Of a stretch of 64,000 nt of DNA, positions 43,594 through 52,291 are shown one piece after another. The DNA comes from JAAYUD01 sp963676865 (GTDB lineage Bacteria; Bacteroidota; Bacteroidia; Bacteroidales; Bacteroidaceae): NCBI GenBank assembly GCA_963676865.2, contig CAXXSS010000004.1:186001-250000 (forward strand), written 5' to 3'. Within the stretch, counting starts at the first letter, position 1; the number at the start of each line of letters is the position of its first letter. The translations under genes were made by a program, and so were the position numbers. Below the pieces are notes generated by a model. It worked only from the letters and a program-made list of their open reading frames with translations, did no database searches and was not told where the DNA came from.

Positions 43594-44613
43594 ATGAGTG
43601 TAGTAATATTGGGTATAGAATCTTCTTGCGATGATACATCGGCTGCCGTTATTCGCGATGGATATTTGTTGTCTAATGTCGTGGCAAGTCAAGCTGTGCA
43701 CGAAGCTTATGGGGGAGTCGTTCCGGAGTTGGCTTCGCGGGCGCATCAACAAAATATCGTACCGGTCATCCACGAAGCATTAAAACGTGCTAACGTGAAG
43801 AAAGAAGAATTGAGTGCTGTAGCATTCACGCGGGGACCCGGTTTGATGGGGTCCTTATTGGTAGGTGTCTCGTTTGCCAAAGGATTTGCTCGGTCTTTGG
43901 GTATTCCGTTAGTTGATGTCAATCATTTGTGTGGTCACGTAATGGCGCATTTTATACAAACGGAAGGTGAAGAATTTGATCCTCCTAAATATCCTTTCCT
44001 TTGTCTATTAGTATCGGGGGGTAATTCTCAAATTGTCCTTGTTAAGGCGTACAACCAAATGGAAATTTTGGGGCAGACTATTGATGATGCAGCAGGAGAA
44101 GCTCTTGATAAATGTTCTAAAGTAATGGGAATGGGGTATCCTGGAGGACCTATTATTGATAAATTGGCTAGACAAGGCAATCCCGATGCATATCATTTTA
44201 GCAAACCTCATATTGCCGATCTGAATTATAGTTTTAGTGGGCTTAAAACATCTTTTCTTTATTCTTTGCGCAAATGGATTCAAGACGATCCTGACTTTAT
44301 AGAACATCATAAGACAGATATTGCAGCTTCTTTGGAACATACGGTCGTTGATATTTTGATGGATAAATTGCGCAAAGCTGTCAAACAAACAGGAGTCAAA
44401 GAAGTGGCTGTCGCCGGAGGCGTTTCGGCTAATAATGGATTGCGTAATGCTTTCAGGGAACATGCCGAAAAGTATGGTTGGAAAATCTTCATCCCAAAAT
44501 TTAGTTATACTACCGACAATGCGGCAATGATAGCTATTACCGGTTATTACAAATTCTTGGATAAAGACTTTTGTTCGATAGATATGCCCGCTTATTCTAG
44601 AGTTTCTCTATAA
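43594..44613 (+). CDS. tsaD: tRNA N6-adenosine threonylcarbamoyltransferase
   Basis: 339 residues from the ATG at 43594 (MSVVILGIESSCDDTSAAV); the longer frame to 43534 adds an implausible leucine run. ASKHA-fold motifs: GIESSCDDTS, VNHLCGHVMAH with the metal-binding histidines, LLVSGGNSQIVLV, GGVSANNGLR and YTTDNAAMIA. With TsaB/TsaC/TsaE it makes t6A37 in ANN-decoding tRNAs. Divergent from the TamB-like gene. Confidence 0.97.
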   Translation: MSVVILGIESSCDDTSAAVIRDGYLLSNVVASQAVHEAYGGVVPELASRAHQQNIVPVIHEALKRANVKKEELSAVAFTRGPGLMGSLLVGVSFAKGFARSLGIPLVDVNHLCGHVMAHFIQTEGEEFDPPKYPFLCLLVSGGNSQIVLVKAYNQMEILGQTIDDAAGEALDKCSKVMGMGYPGGPIIDKLARQGNPDAYHFSKPHIADLNYSFSGLKTSFLYSLRKWIQDDPDFIEHHKTDIAASLEHTVVDILMDKLRKAVKQTGVKEVAVAGGVSANNGLRNAFREHAEKYGWKIFIPKFSYTTDNAAMIAITGYYKFLDKDFCSIDMPAYSRVSL

Positions 44614-44676
44614 GTGAGTTGCGATAATATCCATAATTTATAATAAGGAATAGGATATTTATATTATTCATAGATA

Positions 44677-45918
44677 ATGTTTGCAGAAATAATTACTGTT
44701 GGCGACGAATTGCTGATAGGGCAAGTAGTTGATACCAATTCTGCTTGGATAGGCAGAGAGCTTAATAAATGTGGTATTGAGGTTGTTCGTATTGTCTCCG
44801 TCGGCGATGCGGAAATAGAAATTATTGAAGCGCTCGATGAAGCAATTAAAAAGGTTGATATCGTATTTATTACGGGTGGATTAGGTCCTACGAAAGATGA
44901 TATCACTAAGAGTACATTGTGCAAGTATTTTGGTACTGAACTAGTCTTCAGTCAGCAAGTTTTTGACAATATAAAAACCGTCTTAGGAGGTAAACCGTCG
45001 ATGAATGCGTTGAATCGCTCTCAGGCGATGGTGCCCAAAAATTGCACAATAATTAATAATAGGGTAGGAACTGCGTCTATCAGTTGGTTTGATGTCGATG
45101 GAAAGGTCGTTATTTCAATGCCGGGAGTTCCAGAAGAAATGAAAGCCGTAATGTTGGACGAAATTATTCCTCGTTTGATGGCCAAGTATCATACTGGTTC
45201 TATCCTTCATCATACATTTGTAGTTCAAAATTATGCTGAATCAGATTTAGCTGAAAAATTGAAATTTTGGGAAAATGAATTGCCTGCAAATATAAAACTT
45301 GCTTATTTACCCAAGCCTGGTATTATTCGTTTGCGATTGACGGCACGTGGAGAAGATAAAACTGCATTGGAAATAAGCCTTGACAGCCAAGAAAGAAAAT
45401 TGAGGAGCATCTTGGGAAACGATATATTGGTTGAAGGAGATATTGCGCCAGAAATTGTTGTAGGTAATCAACTTGTTGAGCAGTGCAAGTCTGTTGCAAC
45501 TGCCGAAAGTTGTACAGGTGGAAGTATTGCTGCGCGACTGACCTCTATTACAGGAAGTTCTCGTTATGTGAAAGGTGGAATTGTGGCTTACTCTGTAGAT
45601 GTGAAGGAAAGTTTGCTAGGAGTCCCTGCTGATATTGTCAATAAATATGGTGTTGTTAGTAAAGAAACGGTCACTGCTATGGTAGAAGGCGTTATGCATG
45701 TACTTCATGCGGATTGTGCTGTAGCAACGACAGGGGTGGCGGGACCTGAAGGAGGAACAGAACAAAATCCGGTTGGTAATATCTGGATTGCTGCAGCGGT
45801 AGGTAACCGTGTCGTAGCAAAGTTACAAAAAATGGATCGTGGAAGATCTATGAATATCGAAAGGGCCGTAAACAATGCTCTTTTAATGCTTCATGAACTT
45901 TTAAAAGATGAAAAGTGA
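44677..45918 (+). CDS. cinA: CinA family protein (nicotinamide mononucleotide deamidase related)
   Basis: 413 residues with both domains. The N-terminal MoCF_biosynth/COG1058 domain has EIITVGDELLIGQVVDTNSAW and ITGGLGPTKDDITK. The C-terminal PncC-type domain has ATAESCTGGSIAARLT and TTGVAGPEGGTEQNPVGN. CinA proteins hydrolyse ADP-ribose pyrophosphate and/or deamidate NMN; the competence link is specific to Gram-positives. It follows tsaD after 63 bp, a common Bacteroidales pair preceding rpmB. Confidence 0.95.
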   Translation: MFAEIITVGDELLIGQVVDTNSAWIGRELNKCGIEVVRIVSVGDAEIEIIEALDEAIKKVDIVFITGGLGPTKDDITKSTLCKYFGTELVFSQQVFDNIKTVLGGKPSMNALNRSQAMVPKNCTIINNRVGTASISWFDVDGKVVISMPGVPEEMKAVMLDEIIPRLMAKYHTGSILHHTFVVQNYAESDLAEKLKFWENELPANIKLAYLPKPGIIRLRLTARGEDKTALEISLDSQERKLRSILGNDILVEGDIAPEIVVGNQLVEQCKSVATAESCTGGSIAARLTSITGSSRYVKGGIVAYSVDVKESLLGVPADIVNKYGVVSKETVTAMVEGVMHVLHADCAVATTGVAGPEGGTEQNPVGNIWIAAAVGNRVVAKLQKMDRGRSMNIERAVNNALLMLHELLKDEK

Positions 45919-45991
45919 GTATGCTCCAATGAAAATAAGTTTTATGTATGGATAAAAAAGGTCCATATGGATGATTTTTTTAATTCAATTA

Positions 45992-46023
45992 CTTGGTAGT
46001 TAAATAAAAAAGGAGTAACTTTG
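45992..46023 (+). promoter_or_regulatory. promoter of rpmB-rpmG-DUF4295
   Basis: CTTG (45992-45995), 20 bp, TAACTTTG (46016-46023). One mismatch in the -33 box; about 45 nt of leader before the rpmB ATG. Confidence 0.65.
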
Positions 46024-46074
46024 CATCCGATTTTTAAGCATACAATGAAATAATAATAAAATATAAGATAGAAA

Positions 46075-46335
46075 ATGTCGAAGATTTGTCAAATTACCGG
46101 GAAAAAGGCCTTAAGAGGTAATAATGTCGCTCACTCAAAACATAGAACTAAAAGAAGTTTTGATGTAAACTTGTTCACGAAGAAGTTCTATTATGTGGAG
46201 CAAGATTGTTGGATTAGCTTGAATATCAGTGCTGCTGGTCTGAAAGTAATCAACAAAAAGGGACTTGATGCAGCTCTGTGTGATGCTGTGACAAAAGGGT
46301 ATTGTGAATGGGATTCAATTAAAGTAATTGGTTAA
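46075..46335 (+). CDS. rpmB: 50S ribosomal protein bL28
   Basis: 86 residues: MSKICQITGKKALRGNNVAH, HRTKRSFDVNLFTKKFYY and WISLNISAAGLKVINKKGLD are the L28 blocks. The first-strand Cys is not followed by the full zinc-binding set. First gene of the rpmB-rpmG-DUF4295 operon. Confidence 0.96.
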   Translation: MSKICQITGKKALRGNNVAHSKHRTKRSFDVNLFTKKFYYVEQDCWISLNISAAGLKVINKKGLDAALCDAVTKGYCEWDSIKVIG

Positions 46336-46353
46336 AAGTAAGGAGATTTTATT

Positions 46354-46542
46354 ATGCCAAAAAAAGCTAAAGGTAATAGAGTACAGGTAATATTAGAGTG
46401 TACGGAGATGAAAGATAGTGGTATGCCGGGAACATCTCGTTATATTACTACTAAGAACAGAAAAAATACAACCGAAAGATTAGAATTGAAGAAATACAAT
46501 CCTATCTTGAGAAAAATGACAGTTCATAAAGAAATTAAATAA
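46354..46542 (+). CDS. rpmG: 50S ribosomal protein bL33
   Basis: 62 residues: KGNRVQVILECTEMKDSG, RYITTKNRKNTTERLELKK and YNPILRKMTVHKE match the L33 family. It is the zinc-free type: the CxxC pairs are absent, with a single Cys. Spaced 18 bp from rpmB and 12 bp from the next gene. Confidence 0.96.
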   Translation: MPKKAKGNRVQVILECTEMKDSGMPGTSRYITTKNRKNTTERLELKKYNPILRKMTVHKEIK

Positions 46543-46554
46543 AACAAATAAACC

Positions 46555-46713
46555 ATGGCAAAGAAAACAGTCGCAAGTTTGCATGAAGGCTCTAAAGAAG
46601 GACGTACTTACACTAAGGTTATTAAAATGGTGAAATCTCCTAAAACAGGTGCCTATGTTTTTGATGAAGAAATGGTTCCTAACGAAAAAGTTCAGGATTT
46701 CTTCAAAAAATAG
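46555..46713 (+). CDS. DUF4295 family small protein, ribosome-associated by context
   Basis: 52 residues: MAKKTVASLHEGSKEGRTYT, then KVIKMVKSPKTGAYVFDEEM and a KVQDFFKK end. The size, basic charge and fixed position after rpmB-rpmG are typical of Bacteroidota DUF4295. I recall that a phylum-specific large-subunit protein was named from this neighbourhood, but cannot verify that it is this family. In other Bacteroidales ftsY usually follows; here the group II intron remnants and the accessory element do. Confidence 0.85.
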   Translation: MAKKTVASLHEGSKEGRTYTKVIKMVKSPKTGAYVFDEEMVPNEKVQDFFKK

Positions 46714-46742
46714 CATCTTGTAAAATATTATAAGAAATATAG

Positions 46743-46776
46743 AGAGGCATTCTAATTTAATGGATGCCTCTTTTTT
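46743..46776 (+). terminator. terminator of the rpmB operon
   Basis: AGAGGCAT and ATGCCTCT form an 8-bp stem with a 13-nt loop, followed by T6. The group II intron fragment starts two bases after the T-run. Confidence 0.85.
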
Positions 46777-46777
46777 G

Positions 46778-46926
46778 GTATGCTCGGCATACACATTAGC
46801 TAACGGGTGCAAGTCCCGAAGCTGCCTTAGTAGTGGGAAGTGTCCAGCCAAAGACAAGGGTGTCCATCGCGAGTTGGAATCTGAAAGAAGCCGGCGGCAA
46901 ACATCTGCTCTGACTAACAGCAATCG
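46778..46926 (+). mobile_element. 5' fragment of a group II intron (class C-like)
   Basis: Starts GTATGCTCGGCAT directly after a terminator T-run, the usual insertion mode of group IIC introns. It then has GGGTGCAAGTCCCGAAGC, GGGAAGTGTCCAGCC, CAAGGGTGTCC and GAGTTGGAATCTGAA, domain I words shared in order with the minus-strand copy at 48134-48030. It breaks off at about 46926 where it meets the 3' end of the oppositely oriented intron. Confidence 0.75.
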
Positions 46927-48134
46927 AGTAGGAGGAAAACGAAGTAGAAGTTTTCCTCCTACTTTCGTTCTCCGACCTCTCACACCACCGTACGTGCGGT
47001 TCCGCATACGGCGGTTTCACAATCTATATGCAACCGCTGATAGTAATGGTAAAGACTAGGATAGCCACTGCGCCTAAGATTCTCCGTAGAGATTGCCCTG
47101 GAGAGTATAGGACTGTCGGCTATATGCCAGTAACCTCTCCTCGTATTTGACCATTGCCAAGATTGCCACTTTGAAATACCACATCTCTGTAGATTCTCAA
47201 AGCGAGTTGTTATCTTTTTCCAACACTTCCATATACACATACGTAAGCGTCGCCGAAACCATTCATCTGCTTTCTGAATACGACTTTTCATATCTGCATA
47301 CTTAAAATATTCCATCCAACCACGGATAGTCTGATGAAGAATGAGTTTACGTTGTTTGTAACCCATTCCATTACTACGTCCCGTCAACGTCTTCAATTTA
47401 CGTTTGAACTTGGAATAAGCTTTAGCATGTAAGCTCAATCGGCACTTACCTTGATAGACATAGAAGCTGTAACCCAAGTATTTCACACCTAGGATATAAC
47501 CCACTTCCGTTTTATCTCGATTCACTTTTAGATAGAGCTTCTTCTCAACGAACTTAGTGATGCTTTCGCTCACCCGCTGAGCAGCACGCTTACTTTTACA
47601 GAGTATCAAACTATCATCGGCGTAACGAACAAAGCGATGTCCTCTTCTTTCCAACTCCTTATCAAGTTCATTAAGCATTATATTGCTCAAAAGAGGACTC
47701 AGAGGTCCACCCTGTGGTGTTCCCTCTTCACTTGGCTCATACGTCCCGCCTATCATTACCCCACTCTTCAGATATTTCTGTATCAGAGAGATGACACGTC
47801 CGTCCTTTATCGTCACGGAAAGTATTTCCAATAAACGGCTATGATGAACCGTATCGAAGAAACGTTCCAGGTTAAGAACATATTCTTTCTATCTTATACC
47901 TGTTTGATTTACTCCGAGTGTTCCGAATAGCTATCGGATTTTGTTTTGTCATGCAAACTAATCCACACTCACAAGCCTTAATATCAAATTTCTGTACGTC
48001 AGGTCAGATATTTGCCGCAGACTTCCTTCAGATTCCAACTCACGAGGGACACCCTTGTCTTGGGCTGGACACTTCCCGCTATTAGGGCGCGTTAGGGACT
48101 TACACCCATTAGAATAGGCACATGCTGGGCGAAC
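46927..48134 (-). mobile_element. group II intron (class C-like) with internal deletion
   Basis: On the minus strand the 5' end reads GTTCGCCCAGCATG at 48134, right after a terminator. Domain I words follow to about 48030, then the back half of a reverse transcriptase gene. A domain V-like hairpin is next (CCGCCGTATGCGG / CCGCACGTACGGTGG at about 47017-46987), followed by a terminal hairpin (46927-46963). The reading frame begins abruptly at about 47890, so domains II-IV and the N-terminal half of the protein have been lost. Confidence 0.75.
46980..47890 (-). pseudogene. group II intron reverse transcriptase/maturase, N-terminus deleted
   Basis: The open frame can be read from about 47890 (YVLNLERFFDTVHHSRLLEI), upstream of the first start-like codon at 47831. 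It holds RT blocks LERFFDTV (first catalytic Asp region), GTPQGGPLSPLLSNIML, FVRYADDSLIL (YADD active site) and VKYLGYSFYV, then a maturase X domain (GWMEYFKYADM) ending CGTARTVV. About 120-130 residues normally before LEKFFDTV are missing. It cannot support splicing or mobility alone. Confidence 0.8.
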
Positions 48135-48135
48135 A

Positions 48136-48168
48136 TAAAAAGGCAGCTACTTGTTATCGTAACTGCTT
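48136..48168 (-). terminator. terminator of the HTH regulator gene, target of the intron
   Basis: On the minus strand GCAGTTAC, loop GATAACAA, GTAGCTGC (one wobble pair), then CTTTTT. The intron 5' end follows within three bases. Confidence 0.7.
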
Positions 48169-48306
48169 TATTTTAATTTGTCGGGGTAGCCAGAAATTGT
48201 AAACTGTTTAATTTATTGATTATTTGGCATTTAACTTTTTGATAAAATGCGTAATAATTGATAATTGATAAATGGAATGATAATTATCACTGCATATTTT
48301 GCAGCT

Positions 48307-48612
48307 TTATTTATGTATTGATTCAATCTTTTCTTTTAATCTTCCTATTTCTTCTGCTTGCTTTAGAATTATCTCATCTTTACGAGCAAGCATATCCATT
48401 AACGCCGATTCGTTTGGAAAGCGTGGAATGTCGATAAAATCGGCTAATTGAAGTCCTGTTACCTCACACAATTTTTCAATGAACCCGAATTTAACATCAT
48501 TGGTAGCCAACTTTGCATACATCGTCTGATGCGTGATGTTCAGTTTCTTAGCCAGCTGACCAGGAAAGAAACCTGCATCTAATAATTTTTTCTTTAATTG
48601 TTCTCCAGTCAT
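48307..48612 (-). CDS. helix-turn-helix (XRE-like) regulator, probable repressor of the element
   Basis: 101 residues. The N-terminal HTH is GFFPGQLAKKLNITHQTMYAKLA in two blocks (residues ~13-38); the C-terminal half (LARKDEIILKQAEEIGRLKEKI) is a coiled coil likely to give dimers. Divergently transcribed from another HTH gene across a 239-bp region with symmetric and direct repeats, the layout of a CI/Cro switch. Leftmost gene I assign to the accessory element. Confidence 0.8.
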   Translation of the reverse strand: MTGEQLKKKLLDAGFFPGQLAKKLNITHQTMYAKLATNDVKFGFIEKLCEVTGLQLADFIDIPRFPNESALMDMLARKDEIILKQAEEIGRLKEKIESIHK

Positions 48613-48659
48613 AAGCCTTTATATATTAATTGTTTATAATTAAATAATAAATATTTACT

Positions 48660-48812
48660 CACAATATGCAGTATTTTACTTGCATATTAAAAATATAATG
48701 TTTTACTTTGTGCAATGCAGTATAAAAGCTGCATTGTGATTATTGTATATTTCATAATGTAGCTATTACAATAGTGCACGATGCAATGTCTGGCTTGCAC
48801 GATGCAAATATA
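48660..48812. promoter_or_regulatory. divergent operator/promoter region of the element
   Basis: CAATGCAG (48713-48720) and CTGCATTG (48729-48736) form a perfect dyad. TGCACGATGCAA occurs at 48775-48786 and 48796-48807, exactly 21 bp apart. A rightward promoter CTTG-N20-TTACTTTG spans 48679-48710, with the dyad at its start site. A leftward -7 element TATATTTG (48812-48805) overlaps the second direct repeat. Confidence 0.7.
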
Positions 48813-48851
48813 GTGATAACTAATTGTATTTTATAAATTAATTTCAAAACA

Positions 48852-49073
48852 ATGAAAAAACAGACTTTTTCTAACTATGTTTCTTCGCTTTCAACTGTTA
48901 AGACGACAGAGAAACATGAAGTAATGAAGAAAATTGCTGCAGAATGTGGCGTAAGTGAAATAACAGTGTTCAGGTGGGCTACCGGAAGAACTATCCCTCC
49001 GATGCTTTATCAACAAAAGATCTCTGAACTGACTAATATTCCTGTTGATGATTTATTTTATGTAGGAGTTTAA
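48852..49073 (+). CDS. small helix-turn-helix protein (Cro-like)
   Basis: 73 residues. VMKKIAAECGVSEITVFRWA in the centre is a clear HTH with the recognition helix around SEITVFRWATG. The C-terminus resembles a short XRE dimerisation tail (ISELTNIPVDDLFYVGV). Position and divergence from the 48612 repressor suggest a Cro-like role. First gene of the rightward early transcript. Confidence 0.75.
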   Translation: MKKQTFSNYVSSLSTVKTTEKHEVMKKIAAECGVSEITVFRWATGRTIPPMLYQQKISELTNIPVDDLFYVGV

Positions 49074-49083
49074 TCTAATTAAT

Positions 49084-49320
49084 ATGAAATTCTATCAAAT
49101 GTCTTCAGGTGAAATAGTTGTAAAACAGTGTAATACTGATATTTTCACTTTAACCGAAAAGAACAGAGATTTTATCGTCCCAATAAAAACATTGCTTTTG
49201 TCTGACTACGCTTTAGTATGTAGAGGATGGCAATATATGAATTTGGAGAGTCGTCGCGCTAATTCAAATTATTACGATTTTCTGAATGTTCGTCAGTTTT
49301 TTAAATGCAACTTTAATTAA
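49084..49320 (+). CDS. hypothetical protein of the early region
   Basis: 78 residues, begins MKFYQMSSGEIVVKQCNTDI, 10 bp after the Cro-like gene. Mixed beta-strand pattern, no membrane helix, no motif I recognise. The tight spacing supports a real gene in the early operon. Confidence 0.55.
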   Translation: MKFYQMSSGEIVVKQCNTDIFTLTEKNRDFIVPIKTLLLSDYALVCRGWQYMNLESRRANSNYYDFLNVRQFFKCNFN

Positions 49321-49675
49321 TACGATAATGTATTTGATATTGATGCATCCTGTAAACTTTCACTTCGAATATATTAATAGCCTCCTGAGGGATATATATA
49401 AATGCGAGAATGTTATATTTAATCCAAAGTTTACACTCAACTTACTGATTCTGAAATTACAATCACTAAATATGGTTATAATCCGGAAAATGAATTCTGA
49501 TTAGACAATATTATTATTGTGTAAGTTAATACATTCAATAATCGACAAAGAGTCATTCTTTGCAAAACGGGCTGCAAAAATATTGCTCAATTGGTAGCCC
49601 ATTGCTATGAGCACAACCTTTTATAAAAACTAAAAACTAAAAACGAGTCGCATCGTATAACTAATATTAAACATT
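49321..49675. other. 355-bp stretch, possibly a frameshifted small gene
   Basis: A frame at 49286-49504 (MYLILMHPVNFHFEYINSLL from 49328) and a second frame ending NPENEF-stop at 49500 (TQLTDSEITITKYGY) look like halves of one small protein joined by a frameshift near 49430. Neither is convincing alone. The rest is AT-rich, with a short AAAAACT tandem (about 49624-49643) before the next gene. Confidence 0.35.
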
Positions 49676-49945
49676 ATGACAATAGAATCAAAAGACGGCG
49701 TATACGTCTTAAAATTCGGGAAAAGGACAGGAGATAATCTTAATATCTTTGTGAATTTTAAAGGATATGAATTTGCCGACATCATCGAAAGGCTTGGCTA
49801 TGTAAAAGTCCTTCGCGTAATGGCAGTCGAAAAGCCTAATTATGGCTTGCATATCCAATTCTTCATGCCAAATATGTATGAACAGTTTATCGAAGATTTA
49901 CCTAATTGTCTGTACGAGTATGAATGCCAAAGAAAAGTGGGATAA
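49676..49945 (+). CDS. hypothetical protein of the early region
   Basis: 89 residues (MTIESKDGVYVLKFGKRTGD). Alternating hydrophobic pattern suggests a small alpha/beta fold: GYEFADIIERLGYVKVLRVM and HIQFFMPNMYEQFIEDL. No recognised family. Overlaps the next gene by 26 bp, typical of tightly packed phage early genes. Confidence 0.6.
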   Translation: MTIESKDGVYVLKFGKRTGDNLNIFVNFKGYEFADIIERLGYVKVLRVMAVEKPNYGLHIQFFMPNMYEQFIEDLPNCLYEYECQRKVG

Positions 49946-50387
49946 GCTGCATATTCAGGCGCAAGTTACCTCTAAAGAGATAAACAGCTACCTGGCTTCT
50001 GGTTTGCCTTCAATCGCAGCAAATAAGCTATCGAAGTTCGAAAAGGAATACAATAAATTAATTGAAGCTATTAACGGTTTCGATAAATTGATAGACAAGC
50101 CTATTAAGGCCGTAAAAGTCGAAATTCCGTTCGATAGCAAAGAGTTTGAAAAAGACTGGCAGTATTGGAAAGAATACCTATTAGAAAGTTATTCGATCGT
50201 TTATCAATCGAGGCGTGAACAAAAAGCGCTTGATTATCTATGCGAGATCAGTAATAAAGATGCTTCAATTGCATCAAAATATCTAAACTATGCCATGGCT
50301 AACGGCTATCGGAACTTCTTTAAAGTTTCAGAAAAAGCAAAAAGCCAGCCGGCTCAAAACAATACTAATAGAGATGGGGACTTTTAA
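49920..50387 (+). CDS. hypothetical protein upstream of the DnaC-like ATPase
   Basis: 155 residues from the ATG at 49920 (MNAKEKWDKLHIQAQVTSKE); the longer frame from 49842 lies inside the previous gene. Helical and Lys/Glu-rich (FEKEYNKLIEAINGFDKLID, FEKDWQYWKEYLLESYS). The tail ends SQPAQNNTNRDGDF and overlaps the next gene by 14 bp. The neighbourhood suggests a role with the helicase loader, but no motif shows it. Confidence 0.6.
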   Translation: MNAKEKWDKLHIQAQVTSKEINSYLASGLPSIAANKLSKFEKEYNKLIEAINGFDKLIDKPIKAVKVEIPFDSKEFEKDWQYWKEYLLESYSIVYQSRREQKALDYLCEISNKDASIASKYLNYAMANGYRNFFKVSEKAKSQPAQNNTNRDGDF

Positions 50388-51063
50388 AAATCTATACTCT
50401 TCCATAAGAAGGAGTGAGGAAATCATTAATAGGGAGCGCCAAACATGGAAATGCCCTGGACTGAAAGCGGATGACTTTCTTAAGTTGCTAAAACATTTCG
50501 GATCACTTCATGTGAATGAAAAATGTGCGGATACCGATTTTATTATTGACAAAAATAATCAGGATACTATCCAGCAACTTTACTTTTACCTTATTGGTGA
50601 TAAGAAAAATTGTCGGCTCGAGTTATATAGAGGAATCTATATGATGGGGACATTCGGATGTGGAAAGACCTTACTATTGAAATCTTTTCTTGATGTTCAG
50701 GATTATGTTACCCGGCATATAACGACGATGGTACACAGTAAGATGCTTTCTGACATTATCTATAGTAGAGGAGTAATAGATTTATCGACAAAGCCTCTTT
50801 TTATTGACGACGTAGGCCGTGAGAATATTGAGGATATCGACTTCGGGAAAAAGATAAAACCTTTCACCGATCTCATCGCACTCCGGTACGAAAAAGGGGC
50901 ATTGACTTTTGCAACTTCAAACTTTATGATCGAATCATTAGCCGGAGACGTCAAAAATAGAGGATACGGAACATATATAACGTCCAGAATGGAAGAGATG
51001 TTCAACGTTATCAAGTTACCAGGGGCCAACCGTCGCAAAAAATCAGAATATGAAGCAAAATGA
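50374..51063 (+). CDS. DnaC-like AAA+ ATPase (helicase loader type)
   Basis: 229 residues from the ATG at 50374. Walker A MGTFGCGKTLLLKSF near 90-100, Walker B KPLFIDDVGRE near 141, sensor 1 LTFATSNF near 190, and an Arg-bearing end (SRMEEMFNVIKLPGANRRKK). Matches DnaC/IstB-like ATPases that load replicative helicases. The preceding N-terminal region (WKCPGLKADDFLKLLKHFGS) may bind the partner helicase. Overlaps the VapE-like gene by 14 bp, so the two form a replication module. Confidence 0.82.
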   Translation: MGTFKNLYSSIRRSEEIINRERQTWKCPGLKADDFLKLLKHFGSLHVNEKCADTDFIIDKNNQDTIQQLYFYLIGDKKNCRLELYRGIYMMGTFGCGKTLLLKSFLDVQDYVTRHITTMVHSKMLSDIIYSRGVIDLSTKPLFIDDVGRENIEDIDFGKKIKPFTDLIALRYEKGALTFATSNFMIESLAGDVKNRGYGTYITSRMEEMFNVIKLPGANRRKKSEYEAK

Positions 51064-52291
51064 TCGTAACATATCGGGTATAAAAAGTCAGAAGCCTATC
51101 GGCAAAATCGAGGCTATACGCAATTGGATTAATGTCAATTACACGGTCAAGATTAATATGTTCGATACAAGCCGTTCATGGATAGAATCAAAGGAGCGAG
51201 AATACGATCACCCTGTTACTATATCAGATATCCATCTCCACATGATAGACGACTCCATTCAATGCAGCGCTTCGCTGTTGCGTGAGATCGTAACGAATCC
51301 TAATCAGATGGAAAGCTGCAATCCCATCCTCGACTATCTGCAGTCGTTAGAAGGTAAGTATAGCGGTATAAGCATGATTGATCTTTTTTGTCGGCATATA
51401 AAAGCGCACGATTTTGGAGATAAAAGTGAGAATTATTATTCGATCCGCCTTAATTACATCATACGTAAATGGATGGTAGCTACGGTCGCCCAGATATATG
51501 CCAAACATGTCAATGACGTTGCTATCGGATTTGTTAACGCAAAGGGTGGAATCGGAAAGTCTACACTTATAAAGTCGCTCGTTCCGGCATCGCTTATGGA
51601 CTATTATATTATCTCAGACAAAGACGATAGAATCTTTAATATGAGCGATTCTTTCTGTACGAAGTTCATTATCAACTTCGACGAATTTGTAGGGATCACA
51701 AAGTCGACAGCCGAGACTTTCAAAAAGAATATGTCGGTGCTTACAATGAATAAGAAGCGTCAGAATGAATCTTTTTCTGTTACGGTACCACGCATCGCTT
51801 CATGCGCTTTCACTTCCAATAAGACACAGGAGATGGGGGGCTTTTTGCCGAATAGTGATAGTGGGTTGCTCAGACGTATAGCAACTATAGAAATTGACGA
51901 TATTATTATTTCGTATAGTCAGGAGGTAGACATCAATCAGATGTGGGCAGAAGCCTTATTGCTATACCAAAAAAGTGACTTCGACTACATTTGGAACACG
52001 AACGATTTTGATGCACTTGTTGCATATAATCAACGCTATGTTATCGAGACATGTGCAGTTAAAGTGATTAAAGAAAATTACACCTTGCCGGTGTGTGTAG
52101 AAGAAGAGACATTCAAGATGCCTTCACAGATATTAAGAGATTTGAGGTTAGCACATCGAGTGCATAGTTATGATCGTATAGACGAACAGTCGATAGGTCA
52201 AGCTCTCAAGTTGCTCGGATTCGAAAAAACAGCAAAGCGTATAGATAATCACGGCACGCGCTATGGGTATCTTGTCAAACAGCTATATTAG
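51050..52291 (+). CDS. virulence-associated protein E-like primase/helicase
   Basis: 413 residues. The C-terminal two thirds is a superfamily-3-like ATPase: GFVNAKGGIGKSTLIKSL (Walker A, about 160-175), FIINFDEFVGI (Walker B), CAFTSNKTQEM (sensor) and SGLLRRIATIEID (arginine finger region). This is the VapE arrangement found in phages, satellites and islands, where it supports replication of the element. No primase zinc finger is visible in the short N-terminal part (residues 1-100). Confidence 0.82.
   Translation: MKQNDRNISGIKSQKPIGKIEAIRNWINVNYTVKINMFDTSRSWIESKEREYDHPVTISDIHLHMIDDSIQCSASLLREIVTNPNQMESCNPILDYLQSLEGKYSGISMIDLFCRHIKAHDFGDKSENYYSIRLNYIIRKWMVATVAQIYAKHVNDVAIGFVNAKGGIGKSTLIKSLVPASLMDYYIISDKDDRIFNMSDSFCTKFIINFDEFVGITKSTAETFKKNMSVLTMNKKRQNESFSVTVPRIASCAFTSNKTQEMGGFLPNSDSGLLRRIATIEIDDIIISYSQEVDINQMWAEALLLYQKSDFDYIWNTNDFDALVAYNQRYVIETCAVKVIKENYTLPVCVEEETFKMPSQILRDLRLAHRVHSYDRIDEQSIGQALKLLGFEKTAKRIDNHGTRYGYLVKQLY

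Noticed and set aside
46980..47890. Reverse transcriptase considered as part of a retron, diversity-generating or defence system
   Set aside because: The maturase X domain, the domain V-like hairpin and the paired domain I sequences show it belongs to a group II intron.
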